Part shown: piece by piece, positions 57,792 to 64,000 of the stretch
How positions within the stretch are numbered: the first letter of the stretch is position 1
Layout of the letters: each line of letters begins with the position of its first letter
Assembly: GCA_903851415.1 (NCBI GenBank)
Contig: CAINOE010000164.1
Coordinates: 1-64,000 of the forward strand
DNA from: an uncultured Rhodopila sp.
Lineage (GTDB): Bacteria; Pseudomonadota; Alphaproteobacteria; Acetobacterales; Acetobacteraceae
Length of the DNA: 64,000 bases
Direction: 5' to 3'
Translations under genes and position numbers: made by a program
The notes under the pieces: model-generated
The model's input: the letters and a program-made list of their open reading frames with translations, nothing else
Told to the model about the DNA's origin: nothing
Databases searched by the model: none

Positions 57792-59294
57792 TCAGGTGTT
57801 GTCGCGGATCTGCAGGTACGGAATGCCCCCCGACGTGCCGGAACCGACGGCGAGCTGCCCATCGCTGAGGCCCGCGCTGGTCAGGCCCGCGAAGGTCAGC
57901 AAAACGTCCTGCCCATTCGGGCGGGTGGCCTGCAGCGTCAATCCGGTGTAGCCGGCGGCGCCTTGTCCATTCTGCCACGTCAGCGCGAAATCGCCCGGAG
58001 TGAGGCCCCAGATCGTCGCGCTGTCGCCCGCATGGAAGTTGGCGATCGTGCTCCAGATCGTCGCTGTCGCCGTGCGGTCGTCCACGAAAAATTGGTCCGT
58101 CCCGCTGCCGCCGATAAAGAAATCCGAACCGGTGCCATCCAGAACATTGGTGCCGCTGCTGGCCGCGATGGCGCTTTCCGGGCTGGTGCTGGCGATGAAC
58201 CAGTTCGGCGTGCTGGCGCTGATGTTCAGATTCTCGGTGGTGATCGCAATATACTCCTGCTGCACGCCGGCGACCGGACCGGTGTAAGGCTGCGACGTGA
58301 CCGCCACCGCCTGTTTGGTTGCGACATTCTGCACCGAGATCGTGGAAGTCCCCGAAAGCTCCTGTTCGGCGGCATCGGCGATAGCCTGATGTCCCGTCTC
58401 CGTCGGGTGCAGGCTGTCCCAGAACAGGTACTGGTCCTGCGCAGCCGGGGTCGTTGCCGCGAGCGTGCCGCTGGTGGAGCTTGTGTAGTTGCCGCTCCAC
58501 ACGGGTGAGGTCACGTTGGTCAGCCCGAAGGACGCGGGGTTGGCGACTGCGTTGTCGATCAGCGCATAGGCGTCCACCACGTTAACGTTGACCGCACTCG
58601 CGCTGGCCAGAGCGGCGAGTTGGCTTGTAAGCGCCGAATTGTATGAACTGGCAAGCTGCGACGCTTCGGCATCAAGGGCGGCCGATGGCGCGTTGCTGCC
58701 ATTGACCCGCCCTTCCATGACGTTCGGCGTCTTGCCGAGGTCGGGGATGTCCAGCACAAGCAGGTTCTTCGCACCATCAGCGATGAGCGACTTCACAAAG
58801 CTGATTTCGTTGGCGACCGAAGCGTTCACATCGGCGGTCTGCTGCTGCGCGGTCAGCCCGGGCGTGCTGAGGATGTCGTTCAGGTCGTTCGCCCCGATCG
58901 ACAGCGTATACAGCGCGTTGGCCGACGGCTTCGGCACCCGGGCCTGGAACTGGGTAAGCTGCGCCGGGAGGGAAACCGCCTGGATCTCGGGGGCGCTTGC
59001 ATTCTGTGGGGTCGACCCGGTCTCGGCGCCGCCATAGGCGAAGTCGGTTCCTCCCGCCAGGCTGGGTGCCAGCGTGCCAAGGCCGAGGGCAATCGACAGA
59101 TCCTGCGCCCAGGTCGGGCCGTTGCTGAAGACGGTGCCGGTGCTCGCCCCGTATTGCTGGGTGAAGTAGGGCGGCGAGACTGGCGTGGGCAAGCCAGCGG
59201 TCTTGCTGGTTATCGACAGGTTGCCGGCATCGGACAGGCTGTCGCCGAAGGCGTAGATGGCGCTGTAGGTGGGTAGCGCCGAACTCTGAGACAT
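57792..59294 (-). CDS. SGNH/GDSL hydrolase with C-terminal RTX/T1SS-type module
   Basis: IYAFGDSLSDAGN, SIGANDLND, FWDSLHPTETGHQAIAD; C-terminal GTNVLDGTGSDFFIGGSGTDQFFVDDRTATATIWSTIANFHAGDSATIWGLTP; no Sec signal. Confidence 0.9.
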   Translation of the reverse strand: MSQSSALPTYSAIYAFGDSLSDAGNLSITSKTAGLPTPVSPPYFTQQYGASTGTVFSNGPTWAQDLSIALGLGTLAPSLAGGTDFAYGGAETGSTPQNASAPEIQAVSLPAQLTQFQARVPKPSANALYTLSIGANDLNDILSTPGLTAQQQTADVNASVANEISFVKSLIADGAKNLLVLDIPDLGKTPNVMEGRVNGSNAPSAALDAEASQLASSYNSALTSQLAALASASAVNVNVVDAYALIDNAVANPASFGLTNVTSPVWSGNYTSSTSGTLAATTPAAQDQYLFWDSLHPTETGHQAIADAAEQELSGTSTISVQNVATKQAVAVTSQPYTGPVAGVQQEYIAITTENLNISASTPNWFIASTSPESAIAASSGTNVLDGTGSDFFIGGSGTDQFFVDDRTATATIWSTIANFHAGDSATIWGLTPGDFALTWQNGQGAAGYTGLTLQATRPNGQDVLLTFAGLTSAGLSDGQLAVGSGTSGGIPYLQIRDNT

Positions 59295-59660
59295 GGACGG
59301 TTATTCTCCTCGGGCATGCGGGGGCAGGCACGGTGCCACATAGGCGAGCGGCTTGCCGGTTCGAGGGGGCCTTCGTGGAGTGTGATGTGTCCGAACGGCA
59401 CATCACGGCACTGCGTTCAAGGCAGTCCCATCATCCTGGCCCGGCACGCGCGCCGTCCCCTGTGTCATGGCCGCCCGCCCGCGCCCTTACCGTCATGGCC
59501 GGCGTGCCCCCATACCTATCAGGATTCGACGGAGTGTCTCTGTGTGGGGTATTTGATATAGGCGAATGCCTGTCCGCCGGAGTTCGAGGCGTTCCCGGGT
59601 GGAAAGACTCTGCGGCTGCACGACCCCAAGGCGCCAGGAGCAGACCACACATTCGTGTAG

Positions 59661-59894
59661 ATGACGGCGTACACAATGATACACGAACAGGTTTTTCCGG
59701 GCCGGAACGGCAAGGACTACTTGCCCGTATCGTACAAGATGAACCCGGGAGAGTGCAGTTTCGCGCTCACGGGTGGAAAGCAGTACGTCTTCGCCGGCGG
59801 CGGCGATCAGGTAAAAGCCCATACCTGGTGGCGGGGCTCGGACAGAGAGCCTATCGAATACGCCGTCACTGTTGACAACAGCGGGGGTCACTAA
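59661..59894 (+). CDS. Small hypothetical protein (77 aa) in a low-GC patch
   Basis: MTAYTMIHEQVFPGRNGKDYLPVSYKMNPGECSFALTGGKQYVFAGGGDQVKAHTWWRGSDREPIEYAVTV. Confidence 0.4.
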   Translation: MTAYTMIHEQVFPGRNGKDYLPVSYKMNPGECSFALTGGKQYVFAGGGDQVKAHTWWRGSDREPIEYAVTVDNSGGH

Positions 59895-60112
59895 CTAGAG
59901 GCGGCGGCGACGGTGGTCAGCGATCTGGTGCTGCATGCCGTTACGGAGGCGTTCGACGCACAGAGTGCGTCTGCGGCGAAGCGGGATTACGGTCTTGACC
60001 GCTACTGGCGCAATGCGCGGACCATTGCGTCCCATAACCCGCAAATCTATCACCATCGCAGTGTCGGCGATTTCGCTGTCAACGGCGCGCTGCCCCCGTT
60101 GAGTCCAAGCGT
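59895..60112 (+). pseudogene. C-terminal remnant of an acyl-CoA-dehydrogenase-fold flavin monooxygenase/desulfurisation enzyme
   Basis: AAATVVSDLVLHAVTEAFDAQSASAAKRDYGLDRYWRNARTIASHNPQIYHHRSVGDFAVNGALPPL resembles the C-terminus of SfnB/DszC-type proteins; no start or upstream body in any frame. Confidence 0.68.
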
Positions 60113-60151
60113 GGATAAGGAGATTGCCAGCCGGCCTCCGCCCTCATCGTC

Positions 60152-60174
60152 ATGGCCGGGACACGCCCGGCCAT
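60152..60174. repeat. REP-like hairpin atggccggg-acacg-cccggccat
   Basis: 9-bp perfect arms, 5-nt loop; same core (tcatggccgg) as the 9031-9122 element. Confidence 0.8.
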
Positions 60175-60203
60175 CAAGGTCTGAAACGCGATGTCTGGAA
60201 CCC

Positions 60204-61157
60204 TCAATCGCCGCTCAACTGTTGCTCCAGCGCGTCCAGCACCCGGTAGCATGGCAGAACCTGCGCAACGCTCGAGTTCGGCTCCCGCCCCTCGCGGATC
60301 GCGGCGAAGAACTCTCGGTCCTGAAGCTCGATCCCGTTCATGGACACATCCACCTTCGAAACGTCGATCTGTTCGTCCCTGCCGGTGAACAGGTCGTCGT
60401 AGCGCGCGATGTAAGTCCCGGTATCGCCGATGTAACGGAAGAACGTCCCCAGCGGCCCGTCATTGTTGAACGACAGACTCAGCGTGCAGATGGCCCCGTT
60501 CGCCGCCTTCAACTGGATCGACATATCCATCGCGATCCCCAGAACCGGGTGGATCGGCCCCTGGATCGCGTTCGCTTTGACAATGGGTGAGCGCGCCTGA
60601 TACGCGAACAGATCGACCGTGTGCGCCGCGTGGTGCCACAGCAGATGATCCGTCCAGCTCCGCGGCTGGCCCAGCGCGTTCATGTTCGTGCGGCGGAAGA
60701 AATAGGTCTGCACATCCATCTGCTGGATGTTGAACTCGCCCGCCTCCAGCTTGCGGTGCACCCATTGGTGGCTCGGGTTGAAGCGCCGCGTATGTCCGCA
60801 CATCGCCACCAACCCGCTGCCCGCCGCCAGTTCGGCGACGGCCTGCGCATCGCGCCACGAATCCGCCAGCGGGATCTCCACCTGCACATGCTTGCCGGCC
60901 TTCAACGCGGCGATGGTCTGCGAGGCGTGCAACTGAGTCGGCGTGCACAGGATGACCGCGTCCACTTCCCTGATCGCCAGGCTGTCCTCAAGCTCGGTGG
61001 TGACATGCGGAATGCCGTATTTCGCCGCGATTTCCCGCGTGGCGTCGAGTTCGCGGCTGACCAGCGAAACGACCTCGACGCCGTCGATGTTCCTGATGCC
61101 GTCGAGATGCTTGATGCCGAACGCGCCGGCTCCGGCGAGGGCTACCCTGATGGTCAT
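60204..61157 (-). CDS. ligC: 4-carboxy-2-hydroxymuconate-6-semialdehyde dehydrogenase (Gfo/Idh/MocA fold)
   Basis: MTIRVALAGAGAFGIKHLDGIRNIDGVEVVSLVSRELD...QVEIPLADSW...RRFNPSHQWVHRKLEAGEFNIQQMDVQTYFFRRTNMNALGQPRSWTDHLLWHHAAHTVDLF. Confidence 0.93.
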   Translation of the reverse strand: MTIRVALAGAGAFGIKHLDGIRNIDGVEVVSLVSRELDATREIAAKYGIPHVTTELEDSLAIREVDAVILCTPTQLHASQTIAALKAGKHVQVEIPLADSWRDAQAVAELAAGSGLVAMCGHTRRFNPSHQWVHRKLEAGEFNIQQMDVQTYFFRRTNMNALGQPRSWTDHLLWHHAAHTVDLFAYQARSPIVKANAIQGPIHPVLGIAMDMSIQLKAANGAICTLSLSFNNDGPLGTFFRYIGDTGTYIARYDDLFTGRDEQIDVSKVDVSMNGIELQDREFFAAIREGREPNSSVAQVLPCYRVLDALEQQLSGD

Positions 61158-62083
61158 TGTTGTTTCTCCCGGGTCAGTTCAGGCCAATAGAGGCGCATCG
61201 GATTGTCCACCAGCAGCTTCCGCTGCAGTTCCTTCGTGGGTGCGATGTGCGGAATGAAATCGACCAGCAGCCCGTCGTCCGGCATGTGGCTCTTCAGGTT
61301 CGGATGCGGCCAGTCGGTGCCCCACAGCACGCGGTCGGGGAAAGTCTCGACGATATGCCGGGCGAACGGCACCACGTCGCGGTAGGCGTTCTGTTCGCCG
61401 TTCAGCGCCGGAGGGCCGGAGATGGAAAGCCGTTCCGGACAGGTGACCTTCGACCAGACATTCGGATGTTCTTGCATGAACCGCACGAACAACGCGAACT
61501 CCGGACCATCGAGCGGCTTGCTGACATCAGGCCGACCCATGTGGTCAACGACAATGGTTGTCGGCAGAGCGGTGAAGAAATCCCACAGTTCCGGCAGGTC
61601 CACCGACTCGAAATAAATCACCACGTGCCAACCAAAACCCTCAATCCGATCGGCGATTTCCAGCAATTCATCCTTCGGGGTGAAATCCACCAGCCGCTTG
61701 ACGAAGTTGAAACGAACGCCGCGCACGCCCGCTTCGTGCATCGCGCGGAGCTCCACGTCGGCGACATCTCGCCGCACCGTCGCGATCCCCCGCGCCCGGC
61801 CGCCGGAATGCGCCAGCGCATCGACCATCGCCCGGTTGTCCGCGCCATGACAGGTCGCCTGCACAATGACGTTCCGGGCGAACCCCAGCCGATCGCGCAG
61901 GGCATATAGTTGCTGCTTCGAAGCGTCGCACGGGGTGTATTTCCGCTCCGGCGCGAACGGAAATTCCGCGCCGGGGCCGAAGACATGGCAGTGCGCGTCC
62001 ACCGCGCCCTCCGGCACCGTGAACCGAGGCTTCGACGGCCCGGCATACCAGTCCAGCCAGCCGGGGGTTTTTTCGAAGGGCAT
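61154..62083 (-). CDS. ligI: 2-pyrone-4,6-dicarboxylate hydrolase
   Basis: VDAHCHVFGPGAEFPFAPERKYTPCDASKQQLYALRDRLGFARNVIVQATCHGADN...VLWGTDWPHPN. Confidence 0.95.
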   Translation of the reverse strand: MPFEKTPGWLDWYAGPSKPRFTVPEGAVDAHCHVFGPGAEFPFAPERKYTPCDASKQQLYALRDRLGFARNVIVQATCHGADNRAMVDALAHSGGRARGIATVRRDVADVELRAMHEAGVRGVRFNFVKRLVDFTPKDELLEIADRIEGFGWHVVIYFESVDLPELWDFFTALPTTIVVDHMGRPDVSKPLDGPEFALFVRFMQEHPNVWSKVTCPERLSISGPPALNGEQNAYRDVVPFARHIVETFPDRVLWGTDWPHPNLKSHMPDDGLLVDFIPHIAPTKELQRKLLVDNPMRLYWPELTREKQQ

Positions 62084-62090
62084 ATGATCC

Positions 62091-62780
62091 TCAATCGATG
62101 TAGCGCAGACCGGCTTTCTCAAGCGGCTCGCGCATCTTGTACAAATCCAGTCCCAAAACGCCCGCCGCCAGTTTGGCGCGCTTATCGACCTCGTTCGCCT
62201 CGCGTTTCTCCGCCGCATCGGCCGCAAGGTGCGCCACCGCCGCCGGAACGATCACTACGCCGTCGGCATCGCCGATGACCACGTCACCAGGATTGACCAG
62301 GGCACCGGCGCAGACCACCGGAATGTTGACGGACCCCAACGTCGCCTTCACCGTTCCCTTGGCGCTGACCGCCCTGGAGAACACCGGAAACCGCATCTCG
62401 GTCAGGTCCTTCACGTCGCGCACGCCGCCGTCGATGACCAGTCCGGCCGCGCCGCGCGCCCGGAAACTGGTCGCCAGCAGATCGCCGAAGAAACCATCCG
62501 AGCAGGCCGCGGTGCACGCCGCAACGACCACATCGCCGGGCTGGATCTGCTCCGCCACCACATGCATCATCCAGTTGTCGCCCGGCTGCAGCAGCACCGT
62601 CACCGCCGTCCCGCAAACCCGCGCGTCCGGATAAATCGGCCGTATATACGGTTGCAGCAACCCGACGCGCCCCATCGCCTCGTGGATCGTCGCCACGCCG
62701 AAACCCGACAGTTTGTCCACGGCCGCGCCATCGGCGCGCGCGACCGAGCGCCTGACAACGCCAAGATCGTTCATCCTCAT
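62091..62780 (-). CDS. ligK: 4-carboxy-4-hydroxy-2-oxoadipate aldolase/oxaloacetate decarboxylase
   Basis: [56 protein letters not shown]...[14 protein letters not shown]...[18 protein letters not shown]. Confidence 0.94.
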   Translation of the reverse strand: MRMNDLGVVRRSVARADGAAVDKLSGFGVATIHEAMGRVGLLQPYIRPIYPDARVCGTAVTVLLQPGDNWMMHVVAEQIQPGDVVVAACTAACSDGFFGDLLATSFRARGAAGLVIDGGVRDVKDLTEMRFPVFSRAVSAKGTVKATLGSVNIPVVCAGALVNPGDVVIGDADGVVIVPAAVAHLAADAAEKREANEVDKRAKLAAGVLGLDLYKMREPLEKAGLRYID

Positions 62781-63802
62781 CGTCCTTTCGCTTTCAGGGC
62801 CGCATCCAGGCGGGGGAACACGTGCCGCGCATTGCCCTCGTACACCGCGTGCCTGTCGGCCGGGCTCAGCGCCGAAGCTTCGATATAGCGTTTCGTATCG
62901 TCGTAGTAGAATCCCGTTTCCGGATCGATGCCGCGGACCGCGCCAATCATCTCGCTGGCAAACAGGATGTTCTTCACCGGGATGACCCTGGTCAGCAGAT
63001 CGATTCCCGGCTGATGGTAAACGCAGGTATCGAAAAAGATGTTGTTCAGCAGAAGCTCGGTCAGCAGCGGCTTCTTCATCTCCTGCGCCAGCCCGCGGAA
63101 GCGTCCCCAATGATACGGCACCGCGCCGCCGCCATGCGGGATCAGGAATTTCAGCGTCGGAAAATCCTTGAACAGATCCGAGGTCAGGCACTGCATGAAC
63201 GCCGTGGTGTCGGCGTTCAGGTAATGCGCGCCCGTCGTGTGGAAGCAGTCGTTGCAGCTCGTGCTGACATGCACCATCGCCGGGATGTCGTATTCGATCA
63301 TCTTCTCATAGATCGGATACCACGACCGGTCCGACAGCGGCGGAGACGTCCAGTGACCGCCCGACGGATCCGGGTTCAGGTTGATGCCGACGAACCCGTA
63401 GTCCCGGACGCATTTCTCCAGTTCCGGAATGCAGGTCTTCGGGTCCACCCCCGGCGACTGAGGCAGCATCGCGGCGCCGATGAAATGATCCGGGAACAAC
63501 TGACTGACCCGGAAGCACAGCTCGTTGCAGACCGCCGCCCAGGTGGACGAGACCTGGAAATCGCCGATGTGGTGCGCCATGAAACTGGCCCGCGGACTGA
63601 AAATCGTCAGGTCGCTGCCGCGTTCCCGCATCTTCGCCAACTGGTTGGTGACGATGCTCTCTCGCAGTTCGTCGTCGCTGATTTTCAGCTCGCTGACCGC
63701 GGGGCGGGCGGAGGGGTCCCTGATCCCGGCGATCTGCCGGTTGCGCCACGCCTCCAGCGCTTTCGGCGCGGTGGTGTAGTGGCCATGAACATCGATGATC
63801 AT
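62777..63802 (-). CDS. ligJ: 4-oxalomesaconate hydratase (amidohydrolase family)
   Basis: [27 protein letters not shown]...[20 protein letters not shown]...[30 protein letters not shown]. Confidence 0.93.
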   Translation of the reverse strand: MIIDVHGHYTTAPKALEAWRNRQIAGIRDPSARPAVSELKISDDELRESIVTNQLAKMRERGSDLTIFSPRASFMAHHIGDFQVSSTWAAVCNELCFRVSQLFPDHFIGAAMLPQSPGVDPKTCIPELEKCVRDYGFVGINLNPDPSGGHWTSPPLSDRSWYPIYEKMIEYDIPAMVHVSTSCNDCFHTTGAHYLNADTTAFMQCLTSDLFKDFPTLKFLIPHGGGAVPYHWGRFRGLAQEMKKPLLTELLLNNIFFDTCVYHQPGIDLLTRVIPVKNILFASEMIGAVRGIDPETGFYYDDTKRYIEASALSPADRHAVYEGNARHVFPRLDAALKAKGR

Positions 63803-63815
63803 GTCCGGATCCTTC

Positions 63816-64000
63816 TCAGTGCGCCGCGACCGGGGCCCGGCCGGCCGCCTTCGCCGCCGCGTCTTCCGGCCGGACGGCCTGCTTGACCAACAGCGCCAAA
63901 GCCGCGATTGCGCCCGGGACTGCCAACACCATGAAGATCTGGTTGAAGGTCAGTTGCCGTGCCGTCAGCTCCGCCACCAGGAACGACCCGGCAATGCCGC
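63816..64000 (-). CDS. MFS transporter C-terminus (aromatic-acid:H+ symporter-like; runs off the right edge)
   Basis: Reverse-strand GIAGSFLVAELTARQLTFNQIFMVLAVPGAIAALALLVKQAVRPEDAAAKAAGRAPVAAH*; position in the lig operon. Confidence 0.7.
   Translation of the reverse strand, partial: GIAGSFLVAELTARQLTFNQIFMVLAVPGAIAALALLVKQAVRPEDAAAKAAGRAPVAAH

Noticed and set aside
59493-59891. 132-aa minus ORF opposite the 77-aa + ORF
   Set aside because: Neither is certain; the minus frame is more Arg-rich and shadow-like, so only the + ORF was listed with low confidence.
1-64000. CRISPR arrays
   Set aside because: No regularly spaced 25-40 bp direct repeats were seen; the repeats present are dispersed palindromes.
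1-64000. tRNA, rRNA genes and intact IS elements/transposases
   Set aside because: No recognisable tRNA/rRNA sequence and no DDE/tyrosine/serine recombinase ORF found by reading; cannot exclude a missed tRNA without a scanner.

Overview
The window is a high-GC (alphaproteobacterial, probably Acetobacteraceae-like) chromosomal segment with no rRNA, tRNA or CRISPR array that I could recognise. It mixes core genes (fusA-like 5' end, mutM/ubiE/coaBC, msrA, a phosphofructokinase) with catabolic and accessory blocks. The main blocks are: (i) a decayed defence-like patch at 12.4-15.0 kb, with a BsuBI/PstI-type endonuclease domain and a frameshifted DUF2075-type nuclease/helicase; (ii) a Sec-exported TNT-like (NAD-glycohydrolase toxin) protein with an overlapping candidate immunity ORF at 26.3-27.1 kb, surrounded by gene remnants; (iii) a seven-gene membrane/metal operon at 31.9-38.9 kb that pairs a canonical P-type ATPase with a full-length paralogue lacking the catalytic motifs, flanked by a Ca2+/H+ antiporter and a variant-motif NRAMP-like transporter; (iv) a cyclohexanecarboxylate-type (badH/badI/aliA/badK-like) cluster at 41.4-49.3 kb; and (v) a protocatechuate 4,5-cleavage (lig) pathway split into ligAB (52-53.5 kb) and ligC-ligI-ligK-ligJ-transporter (60.2-64 kb). 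All product calls come from reading translated sequence and remembered family motifs; no database search was run.
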